NCBI GenBank assembly: GCA_018661465.1 | Contig: JABJIC010000015.1 | Coordinates: 124,001 to 188,000 of the forward strand | Reading direction: 5' to 3' | Length of the DNA: 64,000 nt | Source of the DNA: Gammaproteobacteria bacterium | Lineage (GTDB): Bacteria; Pseudomonadota; Gammaproteobacteria; Pseudomonadales; Pseudohongiellaceae | Part shown: positions 35,631 through 45,341 of the stretch, piece after piece | Layout of the letters: each line of letters opens with the position of its first letter | Position numbering within the stretch: the stretch's first letter is position 1 | Notes under the pieces: generated by a model | Databases searched by the model: none | The model's input: the letters and a program-made list of their open reading frames with translations, nothing else | What the model was told of the DNA's origin: nothing | Position numbers and translations under genes: made by a program

Positions 35631-38600
35631 TTAGGCGGCTGCTTTTGGATCTATCACCTTTATCATATCGGGGCCATTTTCGAGCTCATGCATTAGTGCT
35701 TTTACATCGCGGCGATAAACCTCAACGCTGTTTCTCTTAACATGGCCGTATCCTCTAATTTTCATTGGCAGCGATGCCAGTTTGATATAGTCAGTTAATG
35801 TATGCTCAGAAACACCGTGCTCTATTTTAAGTAACAACCCCTCAAATTCTACTATCAATTCACGCTCAAGTTTTCTATCGGCTGAATAAGCGAAAGGATC
35901 AAGAGCAGTGCCGCGAAGAAACCGAAGCGGAGCCAGAATTTTGAACAGGCCGCCGGTCCATGGACCCAAGGTTATTTTCCTTGGCAAACCAGAAGCTTTA
36001 TCCTTCGGGGCGATGAGCGGAGGGGACAAGTGAAATTTTAGTTTGTAATTGCCTTCAAACTGATCGTTGAGGGCCTTTTTAAAAGCCGGATCACTATAGA
36101 AGCGAGCAACTTCATATTCGTCCTTATAGGCGAGAAGTTTGAAATAGGATTCTGCTACGGCGCGGCTCAGTGGATTGGAACCGGGCCCATCCTCCAACTG
36201 CGCCCCTAACAGACCTTCTACCGATTCGATCTTCCTAACTTGCTCCTCATATCTTTGGGCAAGGCTTTCATTCTGATATCGAACCAGCATTTCTCGCCGA
36301 CTCTTCACAAGTTCTGCAAAACTCCGTTCAGCAACATCTTGAGAGTCTGCGTTCACTGATGAATGTTCTTTGTCAGACAGCTCACCATTTGCTGATAATC
36401 GACCCAGGCCGAATGCTTTAAGATTGGATTCTACTGCCGCTCCATTTAAACGAATCGCTTCCTCAATTGCCTTGCCAGACAATGGTAGCAAGCCCTTCTG
36501 ATAGGCATAGCCTGCCATAAAAAGATTAGAACCCATGGTATTGCCGAGATATCGTAGAGCCAGGTTATGAGCATCGATGAACGCCGTTTTGTCGGCTCCT
36601 ACGCATTCGCTGATCAATCCATGCATAGAATCAACCGGTAGTACCGCATCGGCATTTCGCGTGAATTCTGCTGTCATAGACTCATGGCTATTGATAACAG
36701 CAGCGGCCTGCCTTCTATCTACCTTAACCAGCGAATCATTGCTGGCGGCAACCACCAGATCACAGCCGATTAATAATTTTGCTCCACCGGCTGCTATACG
36801 GGAGGCATGTATTTTTCCAGCCACATTGGAGACTTGAATATGGCTTACTACCGCGCCAAATTTTTGTGCCAGCCCGGTCATATCCAGAACTGAAACCTCC
36901 TTGTCCTCGATATGTGCTGCCATACCCAAGATCGCGCCAAGAGTTGTCACTCCGGTACCGCCTACTCCAGCCAGTACTATTCCATAGGGTTGATCAATCT
37001 CAGGCAGCACCGGATCAGGCAGAGCGTAATTGCCAAGATCGACAGGCATAACTTCTGCTTTGCGAAGACCACCACCCACTACGGTGACAAAACTCGGACA
37101 GAAACCCTTTAGACAACTCATGTCTTTGTTACAGGAAGACTGATCAATTTTCCGTTTGCGTCCAAGCTCGGTTTGCTCGGGAACAATAGAAAGACAGTTA
37201 GATGCAATTCCGCAATCTCCACAGCCTTCGCACACTGCGGAATTAATAAATGCCCGAACCTTGGGGTCTTCCATAATGCCGCGCTTGCGGCGCCTGCGTT
37301 TTTCAGCCGCGCAGGTCTGATCAAAGATCAGTACCGACGTTCCCTTAATTTCTCTTAACTCACATTGCACCGCTTCCAGCTCATCTCGGTGTGTGAACGT
37401 AGTAGAAGATGGAAACTCAGCCCTTTTGTATTTGTTGATGTCGTCACTAACTATGGAAATTCTTTGAACACCCTCGCCTCTCAATTGCTGTGCCATCTGA
37501 GAAACTGATAGCTGCCCATCAACCGGCTGACCACCAGTCATGGCGACAGCGTCGTTGTACAATATTTTGTAAGTGATATTTACCGGAGCGGCCAAGGCGG
37601 CGCGTATAGCTAAAAGTCCGGAATGGAAATAAGTGCCGTCTCCTAAGTTTTGAAAAACATGATCGGTTTCTGTGAAAGGTGCCTGACCTATCCAGGTAGC
37701 ACCTTCTCCACCCATCTGCGTAAACGTATCTGTATCTCTATCCATCCAGGTTGCCATGTAGTGGCAACCGATACCGGCCATCGCTCGGCTACCAATGGGA
37801 ACCACCGTAGAAGTATTGTGAGGACATCCTGAACAGAAATGAGGTGTTCGCTCGATCAGTTCTTTAGGCTTATGCAGGTATTCTTCTTTTTCGGTAAGAA
37901 ACGCAAGCCGCTCTTCGATCTCAACGCTGGTGACAAATTGTGAGAGCCGAGCAGCGATTACCTTAGCAATAACGCCAGGAGTTAGATCAGCAGTTGCGCT
38001 TAACAACCCACTTCCATTCTCGTCGCGCTTACCAACGACGACCGGTCTAATCTCTGAGCCCAAATTATAGAGCTGGCTAGTCAACTGATCTTCAACCAGC
38101 CCGCGCTTTTCTTCTACAACCAGAATCTCATCCATGTCTTTAGCGAAGTTACGGATACCCTCTGGCTCTAGTGGCCAGGTCATACCTACCTTGAATACGC
38201 TAAGGCCTACATCAGCTGCAAGCTGATCATCGAAACCCAGGTCCCGAAGTGCCTGCATTACATCGAGATAAGACTTGCCAGTGGTTACGATTCCAAGACG
38301 AGGCTCGGGGCTTTCCACCACAACACGATTCAATGGATTAAGACGCGCGAATTCCAACACGGCTGTCATCTTTTCTTCGTGCAGTCTGGTTTCCTGCTCC
38401 AGAGGTTTGTCGGGCCATCTTATTTCTACGTCTCTCTTTGGCGGAAGCTTTAAGTCAAACTTGCTGGTGTCTACATTCACCGAGAACGACGCATCGACGG
38501 TCTCTGCAATAGTTTTCATGGAGACCCAACATCCGGCATGTCGCGACAGTGCCCAACCGTATAAACCGAAGTCGATAATTTCCTGCACACCCGAAGGATT

Positions 38601-39113
38601 CAGTATAGGAATCATGGCATCGATGAAGGCATATTCAGTTTGATGGGGTAGGGTCGAAGACTTACAACCGTGGTCATCTCCGGCAATAACCAACACACCA
38701 CCGTGCTTCGAAGTGCCTGCATGATTCGCATGCTTGAAGGCATCACCGGAGCGGTCCACTCCGGGTCCTTTGCCGTACCACATAGCAAATACGCCATCGA
38801 CCTTGGCGCCATCAAACAAATTCAGTTGCTGACTACCCCAGACGCTGGTGGCGGCGAGCTCTTCATTCACTCCGGGCTGGAAATGAATATTATGTTCCTT
38901 AAGGAATTTTTTTGCCTGCCACAGGGCCTTGTCCAGACCACCCAAAGGTGAGCCGCGGTAGCCTGAGATAAAACAGGCGGTGTTCAAATCATTTGCCAGA
39001 TCCAGCTCTTGCTGAAGCATGGGAAGACGGGCCAAAGCCTGAGTTCCGGTCAGGAATACCCGTCCGGACTTTTGAATGTATTTGTCATCGAGAGTTACGT
39101 GATGTAGTGCCAT
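35631..39113 (-). CDS. fused indolepyruvate:ferredoxin oxidoreductase family protein
   Basis: 1160 residues from ATG 39113 (TTG 39119 is two codons upstream). It is the single-chain IorA-IorB form. The N-terminal alpha-type region begins GTQALARLPMLQQ and FISGYRGSPLGGLDKAL. The thiamine-diphosphate domain contains FCSGCPHNTSTVVPIGS and QNLGDGTYFHSG. A [4Fe-4S] section shows CEGCGDC and CNKDMSCLKGFCPS. The gamma-type domain begins GIVLAGVGGTGVTTLGAILG. It oxidatively decarboxylates aryl or branched 2-oxo acids to acyl-CoA, passing electrons to ferredoxin. In aerobes this form belongs to amino-acid breakdown. Its neighbour is a leucine-type dehydrogenase, which would supply the 2-oxo acids. Confidence 0.95.
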   Translation of the reverse strand: MALHHVTLDDKYIQKSGRVFLTGTQALARLPMLQQELDLANDLNTACFISGYRGSPLGGLDKALWQAKKFLKEHNIHFQPGVNEELAATSVWGSQQLNLFDGAKVDGVFAMWYGKGPGVDRSGDAFKHANHAGTSKHGGVLVIAGDDHGCKSSTLPHQTEYAFIDAMIPILNPSGVQEIIDFGLYGWALSRHAGCWVSMKTIAETVDASFSVNVDTSKFDLKLPPKRDVEIRWPDKPLEQETRLHEEKMTAVLEFARLNPLNRVVVESPEPRLGIVTTGKSYLDVMQALRDLGFDDQLAADVGLSVFKVGMTWPLEPEGIRNFAKDMDEILVVEEKRGLVEDQLTSQLYNLGSEIRPVVVGKRDENGSGLLSATADLTPGVIAKVIAARLSQFVTSVEIEERLAFLTEKEEYLHKPKELIERTPHFCSGCPHNTSTVVPIGSRAMAGIGCHYMATWMDRDTDTFTQMGGEGATWIGQAPFTETDHVFQNLGDGTYFHSGLLAIRAALAAPVNITYKILYNDAVAMTGGQPVDGQLSVSQMAQQLRGEGVQRISIVSDDINKYKRAEFPSSTTFTHRDELEAVQCELREIKGTSVLIFDQTCAAEKRRRRKRGIMEDPKVRAFINSAVCEGCGDCGIASNCLSIVPEQTELGRKRKIDQSSCNKDMSCLKGFCPSFVTVVGGGLRKAEVMPVDLGNYALPDPVLPEIDQPYGIVLAGVGGTGVTTLGAILGMAAHIEDKEVSVLDMTGLAQKFGAVVSHIQVSNVAGKIHASRIAAGGAKLLIGCDLVVAASNDSLVKVDRRQAAAVINSHESMTAEFTRNADAVLPVDSMHGLISECVGADKTAFIDAHNLALRYLGNTMGSNLFMAGYAYQKGLLPLSGKAIEEAIRLNGAAVESNLKAFGLGRLSANGELSDKEHSSVNADSQDVAERSFAELVKSRREMLVRYQNESLAQRYEEQVRKIESVEGLLGAQLEDGPGSNPLSRAVAESYFKLLAYKDEYEVARFYSDPAFKKALNDQFEGNYKLKFHLSPPLIAPKDKASGLPRKITLGPWTGGLFKILAPLRFLRGTALDPFAYSADRKLERELIVEFEGLLLKIEHGVSEHTLTDYIKLASLPMKIRGYGHVKRNSVEVYRRDVKALMHELENGPDMIKVIDPKAAA

Positions 39114-39524
39114 TACCAAGCTCCAAATATCTCAACAGCTTTGTGCCGTGAGAATGAATAAAATTTCAATCCGCTATAGTTCGCAGATGGTCAATTCTGG
39201 ATTGGTATTACAATAGCTGAATCTATCATGATGTTGTCTCCAATGCAGGATCACTGCAGTGATTCAATATGCGCTTTCAGGGGGATCGCCCCATCTGGCT
39301 TGCTTGAACGTTTGTCTCTTGCTTCGCTAGCCAATTTTTGTGGCTAGCAATGTGGCTGGTGTGCCAGTGGCGGCTAACTTATAAGAGTTGCCGAATCCGG
39401 TCAACTCTTGTCTCTTTACCTGCCTCCTTTCCCGCTCCCTAGCTGTCTCTCAAGCTGCAATTTCGCTGACTTCTAATAATCAGGCTCTTAGGCTGTGGTC
39501 GACTGCTTAGAGCAGCCAACGGCA
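39114..39524. other. 411-bp intergenic region with one perfect hairpin
   Basis: This lies between the DUF885 gene end and the oxidoreductase start (both minus strand). The only clear structure is an 8-bp inverted repeat at 39326-39348. No open frame here has a family match or ribosome site. The oxidoreductase promoter should be in the right half but I could not identify it. Confidence 0.5.
39326..39348. repeat. perfect inverted repeat, possible operator or hairpin
   Basis: GCTAGCCA (39326-39333), loop ATTTTTG, TGGCTAGC (39341-39348). No T-tract follows on either strand, so it is not a standard terminator. Confidence 0.45.
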
Positions 39525-41399
39525 TCAAAGCTGCTCTTGTACCCAGCGCTCGACTCTGGCGTGCATCATTGGCATTGGCACCGCCCCCGCCCCCAGCACT
39601 ACGTCATGAAATGCACGGACATCGAATTTGTCACCAAGAGCTTCTTCCGCGTTAGCGCGGGCTTGTTGGAAATTCATCATGCCAATTTTGTAGGCAGTGG
39701 CCTGGCCGGCGCCAGTGAAATAGCGCTGCACCTCGGAGCGAACTGCTCCTTCAGGAATAGGTGAATTGTCCAGGAAATACTGTACCGACTGATCCTCGGT
39801 CCAGCCTAAAGAGTGCATGCCGGTATCTACAACCAGTCGAACCGCTCGCCAGATCTCTCCCGAGAGTCTGCCAAAGTCAGAATAAGGATCTTCAAACCCT
39901 CCCATTTCCTTGCCTAGCCATTCTGCATAGAGTCCCCAGCCTTCCGTATAGGCAGTTGTGCGATATTGCGTTCTAAATCGAGGCACATCAGTCAGCTCTT
40001 GCTGAATGGATATTTGCATGTGATGACCGGGATTACCTTCGTGATAGGCGATGTCTTCTATCTGGTAGATTGCCAGTGTCGACATATCGGACATATGGGC
40101 ATAGAACACACCTGGTCTCGAACCATCGGGGGAGCCAGAGCGATAATGTTGCGCGGCTCCGGGTTGCTCACGAAATGCCTCCACTCTCCTCACTTCCAAT
40201 GCAGCCTTCGGCAGTCGTCCAAAATATTCGGGGAGCTTTTCAGTAATCGCGTCCAGGTATTGATTATTAACGTCGAGAAACTCCTGACGTCCTTCATCGG
40301 TGTTGGGATAATAAAATTGATCATCTTCTCTCATGAATACGAAAAACTCTTGAAGAGTACCGTCGAACTCTACTTGCTGCCGAATCGATTCCATCGCGGC
40401 CTGCAAGCGCTCGACTTCTGCCAAACCTATATCGTGAATCTCCTGGGCAGTGAGGTCTAAGGTGGTCATTCTGGAGAGACGTTGAGTGTAAAAGTCCTGA
40501 CCATCTGGTAAAGACCACACACCTTGAGGCTCTTCATCGGTGTTTACAATATCCTCTTCCAACCAACTCTGAATCTGTTGATAGGCTAGTAATACTTCTC
40601 CCGAGAGAATTCCTCTCGCCTGTTCGAGGTAGTCCTGCAACTGATCTGAATCTATGGTGTCATTTTCAAACAAGCTCTCTGCCTTGTCTTGGAAATCAAC
40701 CCAGATTGGCGAGTTGGGTGTATCATCACTGTTGTTAAATGGGACACCTGACGTAACTCGTTCTATTTCGGTAAGAGCAAAATCATATGAAAACCTTGGC
40801 GGACGAATTCCTTCAACGGCTGAGAGCTGCGCAAGATTAAGATAGTCTAGCAATACCCGATCGATCTGTTCGAGCCTGGAAACATAGGCAGCGAGATCTG
40901 CTTCAGTATCGACAGTGTGAAAACTAAGTAGAAAACTGGGAACGAATGTTTGTGGTCCGCCGCGCCCGAACACATAGCCGTGTCTTCTGAAAGGAATATA
41001 GCGCTCTGCCTGATCCAGAGAATATTCCCACATGTCAAAACTCAGTTTTCCATCTTCGTTTAGAAGCTCGTAGTCGAACTCTTCTCTCATGGAAGCGACG
41101 CTCTGACGAAGCCAATCCATTTCAATGTCGGAAGCCTCATCAGTGACTTCGTCCAGTAAATGGTTGTCGGTTTTCTCTCCGAGTCGTGTACGGGCCTGAG
41201 GGCTAAAGTCCAATTGCTCTTCATACTGCTCGTCCAGCCAGGTATTCAGACGACTGGTTTCGCTTAGAGGGGCGTCTAATATAGTGGATGGTTCAGTAGC
41301 TGCGGTTTCAGCTGGGCTCACAGACGATTGGTTCGGTTCACCACAGCCAGCCAGAATCAGACAAAAAACCAGTAGAAAATTACGCTTACTATTACCCAT
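39525..41399 (-). CDS. DUF885-family lipoprotein, predicted metallopeptidase
   Basis: 624 residues with a lipoprotein signal (VFCLILAGC, Cys about 19). The DUF885 core is complete: LDEQYEEQLDFSPQARTRLG near the start, FFVFMREDDQFYYPN in the middle, and the conserved YHEGNPGHHMQI. That motif resembles an HExxH-type zinc site (HEGNPGHH) and is followed by YTEGWGLYAEWLGKEMG, which supplies a Glu. The family is considered a peptidase of the M32/thermolysin-like structure class, with unproven substrates. The lipid anchor places it in the envelope. Confidence 0.9.
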   Translation of the reverse strand: MGNSKRNFLLVFCLILAGCGEPNQSSVSPAETAATEPSTILDAPLSETSRLNTWLDEQYEEQLDFSPQARTRLGEKTDNHLLDEVTDEASDIEMDWLRQSVASMREEFDYELLNEDGKLSFDMWEYSLDQAERYIPFRRHGYVFGRGGPQTFVPSFLLSFHTVDTEADLAAYVSRLEQIDRVLLDYLNLAQLSAVEGIRPPRFSYDFALTEIERVTSGVPFNNSDDTPNSPIWVDFQDKAESLFENDTIDSDQLQDYLEQARGILSGEVLLAYQQIQSWLEEDIVNTDEEPQGVWSLPDGQDFYTQRLSRMTTLDLTAQEIHDIGLAEVERLQAAMESIRQQVEFDGTLQEFFVFMREDDQFYYPNTDEGRQEFLDVNNQYLDAITEKLPEYFGRLPKAALEVRRVEAFREQPGAAQHYRSGSPDGSRPGVFYAHMSDMSTLAIYQIEDIAYHEGNPGHHMQISIQQELTDVPRFRTQYRTTAYTEGWGLYAEWLGKEMGGFEDPYSDFGRLSGEIWRAVRLVVDTGMHSLGWTEDQSVQYFLDNSPIPEGAVRSEVQRYFTGAGQATAYKIGMMNFQQARANAEEALGDKFDVRAFHDVVLGAGAVPMPMMHARVERWVQEQL

Positions 41400-41647
41400 A
41401 TTAGTGCTCCATGATTACGTTTCCGGTCGCCTCGAAGAGAGTTCTTAAGAGAGCTCCAAATAGAGTTCCGAAGAGACAATTAGCCAAGCTAAACGTTTTG
41501 ACAATTGTTGTCTATAAGGACCATTCATCGGGGCTAAGCATAGAGCTCGGTAAGTATCGCCCGGATGGGCCTTCTACGGTTTCGGATACTGGGCAAGTAG
41601 GCTAAAGTAGAGCAGCAGAAACAGGCCTGCAGGGCCAATGTGTAGCC

Positions 41648-42406
41648 ATGTACAAATTCTCAGTCACACAGCTATTTAGAAAACCATGCAAATCGATAGG
41701 GCTTCTTTCGATTAGTGTGGCATTGATGTTTCCTCAGTTTAGCTACTCAGCTGAAGACCTTCCGGTATTAGACTTGAGTATTCCCTTGCGATTGGACTTC
41801 TCTGGCTTCTGGGAGAAAGACTTTCGACGCAGTGATAATTGGGAAGATGAACTGAATCGCACCATGCGCATACGCCAGGAAGCCGCTGCAAGACAGCAGA
41901 GCAGCCCCTCCTCCGGCTTAGGAGTTACCCTGCCTCCAATTTCCGTGGGTAATGTTAATCTGGGCGGATCAGGAAGGCGTACTGCCAATATCGTTGATCT
42001 CGCTCGCCTCGCGGAATATATTAGCCGCCAATCTACCATTGAGATTATCCAGACTCGCAACGAGATTAGAGTGAAACGAGAAGGCGACGCTGATCTTGTT
42101 TGCGGCATGGACTACGGCATCATGCAAACCTTTTCCAACGAACATGGAGTCGAAGTTTGCGGCTGGGATGGTCAGCAACTGATTTTTCAAATTATGCTAC
42201 CGGGTGACCTGGTAGTCGCCCATCGTTTCACCGTGGCCTCTAACAATAGCTCGCTGAATTTGGTTACCACTATTACCAGCAAGAACCGTGAGTCATTCAA
42301 TTTAATTCAGGCTTTCAACCGTTACGACACCCCGTCCGACCCATTCGATTGCGAACAGACTCTTAGCAGAGGTATCGTGTGCAGCCAATCCGGTGCAGGC
42401 AGATAA
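41648..42406 (+). CDS. secreted protein of unknown function
   Basis: 252 residues with a signal peptide (cleavage near YSAED, about residue 36). The mature start (LDLSIPLRLDFSGFWEKDFRRSDNWEDELNRTM) resembles proteins in which a short FSGxWExDxxxSD motif precedes a lipocalin-like domain. A Gly/Ser/Pro-rich linker covers about 75-105. The C-terminal part has four Cys (VCGMDYG, EVCGWD, FDCEQT, IVCSQS), probably two disulfides. The next gene starts 3 bp after its stop, so they are co-translated. No firm family assignment. Confidence 0.7.
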   Translation: MYKFSVTQLFRKPCKSIGLLSISVALMFPQFSYSAEDLPVLDLSIPLRLDFSGFWEKDFRRSDNWEDELNRTMRIRQEAAARQQSSPSSGLGVTLPPISVGNVNLGGSGRRTANIVDLARLAEYISRQSTIEIIQTRNEIRVKREGDADLVCGMDYGIMQTFSNEHGVEVCGWDGQQLIFQIMLPGDLVVAHRFTVASNNSSLNLVTTITSKNRESFNLIQAFNRYDTPSDPFDCEQTLSRGIVCSQSGAGR

Positions 42407-42408
42407 GC

Positions 42409-43569
42409 ATGAAGGCTCGAAGCAACCCTTACATACTTTGTGCACTGGCCCTGGTTCTTGCAAGTTGCCAGCAAGCTCCGCCACCCCCTCCGCCAAAACC
42501 AGAGCCAATTAATCCAGTTGGTGAGGTTTCTTTAATTCGAGCCGACGAAGCGCCTACTGAAGATCTCCTATTTGATATTGGCGTCATGGTGTTTACGGCT
42601 GAGAACAGAGCCGGCGCTAGAGCGGAACTAGGGGACTGGATCTTTGATGAAATTATTCAGAAGGAAACCATGTTCCTTCCCCATCTCTTGAAAGATACTT
42701 TGGAAGAATCCAATCAGTGGGGAGCCATCCGCGTTCTCCCTGATACTGATCCCTCTATGGATTTATTGGTATCAGGCGCCATTCTGAATTCCGATGGTCA
42801 TGATCTTCAGCTTCAGGTAAAGGCTGAGGATAGTACGGGCCGTGTCTGGTTCGACAAAATATATTCCGATGCTGCAGTTGCTGAAGACTATCCGGAAGCC
42901 ACAAGATTTGGCGCGGGAAACCGATTCGATGCAATCAACTTCGTAGATCCCTATGAAGACCTTTATGAAAAAATTGCCAACGATTTACTTGAATACCGAG
43001 AGCTGCAACCACCGCTTGAATTACAAAACATAAATCTGGTGGCTGACCTGGCTTATGCCATCGACCTCGCTCCCGAGTCTTTCTCCGACACCCTCAGTAC
43101 CGATGAGCAGGGGTACATGAAGGTGAATATTCTGCCGGCTGAAAATGATCCAATGATTGCCCGCGTAGCGGACATGCGATACAGACATCATTTGTTTATC
43201 GATACTGTGGATGAGTATTACCAAACTCTCTACGACGATATTCAACCGGCCTATGTGTTATGGAGAAGATATTCCATCGATCAAATTCTCGAAGAAGAAG
43301 CAGCATTACTCGATGCTGCAACAAATGACTATGGCCGCTCCAATGGCTTTCTTTCTCTTAGCCAGCGCTATGATCGCTACAAGTGGAGCAAGATCTTTGA
43401 GCAGGAATTTACTCTACTTGCCTCTGGGTTTAACAACGAAACTGCTCCGGCTATTTTGGAACTCAATGAACAGGTCCATGGATTGAACGGAACCATGGAG
43501 CAACAATACAGACAGTGGCGAGGGATTTTACGAAGACTCTTCGAGCTGGAAACCGGAATAGAGAACTAA
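42409..43569 (+). CDS. lipoprotein of unknown function
   Basis: 386 residues from ATG 42409. The N-terminus is a lipoprotein signal (ILCALALVLASC) followed by a proline-rich tether (QQAPPPPPPKPEP). The body shows the DIGVMVFTAENRA strand typical of lipoproteins that begin with an 'IGV xxF' segment, then SGAILNSDGHDLQLQVKAEDSTGRVWFDKIY. The latter resembles TolB/CsgG-like N-terminal domains that assemble in the envelope. The rest is helical and charged. It is coupled to the preceding secreted protein gene. Function unknown; an envelope assembly partner is a reasonable guess. Confidence 0.72.
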   Translation: MKARSNPYILCALALVLASCQQAPPPPPPKPEPINPVGEVSLIRADEAPTEDLLFDIGVMVFTAENRAGARAELGDWIFDEIIQKETMFLPHLLKDTLEESNQWGAIRVLPDTDPSMDLLVSGAILNSDGHDLQLQVKAEDSTGRVWFDKIYSDAAVAEDYPEATRFGAGNRFDAINFVDPYEDLYEKIANDLLEYRELQPPLELQNINLVADLAYAIDLAPESFSDTLSTDEQGYMKVNILPAENDPMIARVADMRYRHHLFIDTVDEYYQTLYDDIQPAYVLWRRYSIDQILEEEAALLDAATNDYGRSNGFLSLSQRYDRYKWSKIFEQEFTLLASGFNNETAPAILELNEQVHGLNGTMEQQYRQWRGILRRLFELETGIEN

Positions 43570-43574
43570 CATTC

Positions 43575-43661
43575 CTAAATATTGACGATTATCGCCCAAC
43601 TGATGAGCGCTATAATGATGGGTGCCACCATCAGAATTACCATTAGCTTAATACGAGTCAT
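43575..43661 (-). CDS. candidate 28-residue single-helix membrane protein
   Basis: A short frame beginning MTRIKLMVILMVAPIIIAL and ending WAIIVNI, a basic start and one unbroken membrane helix. GGAG lies six bases upstream of the ATG on the minus strand, an ideal ribosome site. It is divergent from the split-barrel gene at 43778 and faces the end of the lipoprotein gene. Small single-helix proteins often stabilise larger complexes. Coding status is inferred only from start signals and composition. Confidence 0.45.
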   Translation of the reverse strand: MTRIKLMVILMVAPIIIALISWAIIVNI

Positions 43662-43777
43662 TTCGAGCTCCAGAGGGGTCGAGCTCCCATCCTAGCACTT
43701 TTGAATGAGGCTTAAGTAAGCGTATACTCGATAGCCATAGCATTTTAAAAGAATAAAATAAGAAAGAGGTGTTATTC

Positions 43778-44320
43778 ATGTCCGAAGAACAAACCGCTAA
43801 TAAATCCAAACGTCGCAATATTATTATCGCCGCTGCTGCTTCAATTACCATAGCGGCGATCGCCGGCTTCATGATCTATTCCTCAATCTGCCCCTGTGAT
43901 CGCACACCGGGTGGGTTTCTATTAGGAGACAGGGCCGAAGAACCTGTTACTGACTGGACATTTGCCAACGATGTCGCACTTTGCCAGTTACAAATTTATG
44001 CCGGCATTCGTCCCCATGCCATTAATTTGAATTGCATGTCCACACCAGAGGGCGAACTCTATTTGAGCTGCTCCGTTTGCACTTCCAAGTATTGGGCAGG
44101 CAAGGTTGGCTCGAATGAATACGGAGTTATGCGTTTGGAAGGAGTCACCTATCCGGTTAGGCTGAATCGAGAAACCGATGACGCAGCCATGGACAGAGCC
44201 TGGGCATCACGAATCACCAAGCTGCAGACTCATGGAGGTGGACAGTTTAATCCTGTGCCAGCACTCGATGCAGAACGACCAGGGCATTGGTGGACCTTTC
44301 GAGTGACCTCAGATACTTAA
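43778..44320 (+). CDS. membrane-anchored split-barrel-like protein (paralogue 1)
   Basis: 180 residues from ATG 43778 with AGAGGT upstream. One membrane helix at about 17-40 is followed by a Cys-containing periplasmic start (ICPCDRTPGG). The soluble part shows GFLLGDRAEEPVTDWTFAND, then GELYLSCSVCTSKYWAGKV and YGVMRLEGVTYPVRL. The pattern (PG-x-L-x-G, VT-x-W, LYL-x-S, K-x-W, VRL-x-G-x-x-Y) recurs in the protein at 49675 and more weakly at 50442 and 47219. Such strands are typical of PNPOx/nitroreductase-like split barrels that bind flavin or F420, but cofactor binding here is unproven. A strong bidirectional terminator follows. Confidence 0.65.
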   Translation: MSEEQTANKSKRRNIIIAAAASITIAAIAGFMIYSSICPCDRTPGGFLLGDRAEEPVTDWTFANDVALCQLQIYAGIRPHAINLNCMSTPEGELYLSCSVCTSKYWAGKVGSNEYGVMRLEGVTYPVRLNRETDDAAMDRAWASRITKLQTHGGGQFNPVPALDAERPGHWWTFRVTSDT

Positions 44321-44387
44321 GAGCTCAAACTTGTAGAGATTGCGAATACATGTCCAAGACGGTTGTGAGCTATTAAAGAGCTCCAAT

Positions 44388-44423
44388 AAAAAGGCGAAGA
44401 ACCTGAGGGTTCTTCGCCTTTTT
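44388..44423. terminator. bidirectional Rho-independent terminator
   Basis: A perfect 16-bp stem: AAAAAGGCGAAGAACC (44388-44403), loop TGAG, GGTTCTTCGCCTTTTT (44408-44423). T-tracts on both strands suit the convergent genes on either side. Confidence 0.95.
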
Positions 44424-44462
44424 GCATTCCTGCCTTTAAAACAAACTCTCTAAGCCTGCATT

Positions 44463-45341
44463 TTAAGCCAAAGCAGTCTCAAACAGATTGAGCAATCGGC
44501 TCCAGGCACGTTCGGCCTGGGCCTCGTGATAAGCCTGAGAATCCGGCGGACACCAGCCGTGAAGAGTACCTTCATAGACTTCGATCTCCGCAGATAACCC
44601 CGCGGACGCATAGGATTCCCGCAGAGTTTCCTTGGCCTGAGGATCATTCTCATCGTCGTTCGCCGCAACACAGTGGAGCATGCTGGCGGTGGTGTTGGGA
44701 ATTAGAAGATGAGGGCTATTGTCTGCATCAGTTGCAAGCCCGCCGCCATGGAAAGTTCCTCCAGCGCCCATTCGCGAAGGCACCGCAGCTACTGTACGCA
44801 TTACCATTGGACCGCCCATGCAGTATCCGGTTGTGCCGATCTTGCGAGAGGTATCTACTTCAGATTGTCTGTCCAGCCATGCCACCATGGCTCTGGCATC
44901 GGTGAAATGAGTGGTTTCATTCAGGTTGCGAGCCATTGGTAATACAATATTTCTAATTTCCGGATTTCCGAAGCTTGCACCCTCACCCACTACAGGAGAA
45001 CGAGCATCGCGATAGAAAGGATTAACTACCAGTACCGAGTAACCTGACTGAGCCAGGCGTTTGCCCATCGCTCTAAAGGCAGGTCGCAGGCCGAGAATAT
45101 CGGGCCATACGATAACCGCTGGATGAGTGCCGCTTGAAGGTCGTACGTAGTAGCAATCGGCTACGCCGTCTGAAGTAGTCACTTCAACATCAGACTCTGT
45201 AACGTCCTGAGCATTGGCTACCGGAGGAAGCAACATGGCTAAGCCTACCGCAGCTGAAATCTTGCCAAATTTACGCCGGGTCATCCCGCCCTGCTCTTTC
45301 AGAAATTCTTCAACATCTTTTTGGGTATCCAGATCACACAT
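44463..45341 (-). CDS. Tat-exported dienelactone hydrolase-like protein
   Basis: 292 residues from ATG 45341, preceded by GAGGAGG. A polar lead of 20 residues comes before a Tat signal (GMTRRKFGKISAAVG, cleavage near NAQD). The hydrolase domain has HPAVIVWPDILGLRPAFRAMGKRLA, the nucleophile elbow GYCMGG with the Cys typical of dienelactone hydrolases, and the His in YEGTLHGWCPP. Dienelactone hydrolases open lactone rings in aromatic breakdown, but this branch of exported proteins has no settled substrate. The Tat signal implies folding before export. Confidence 0.88.
   Translation of the reverse strand: MCDLDTQKDVEEFLKEQGGMTRRKFGKISAAVGLAMLLPPVANAQDVTESDVEVTTSDGVADCYYVRPSSGTHPAVIVWPDILGLRPAFRAMGKRLAQSGYSVLVVNPFYRDARSPVVGEGASFGNPEIRNIVLPMARNLNETTHFTDARAMVAWLDRQSEVDTSRKIGTTGYCMGGPMVMRTVAAVPSRMGAGGTFHGGGLATDADNSPHLLIPNTTASMLHCVAANDDENDPQAKETLRESYASAGLSAEIEVYEGTLHGWCPPDSQAYHEAQAERAWSRLLNLFETALA

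Noticed and set aside
39509..39537. AGAGCAGC/GCTGCTCT inverted repeat at the DUF885 stop
   Set aside because: The stem includes the last codons, the loop is 13 bases, and no T-tract follows, so terminator function is not supported.
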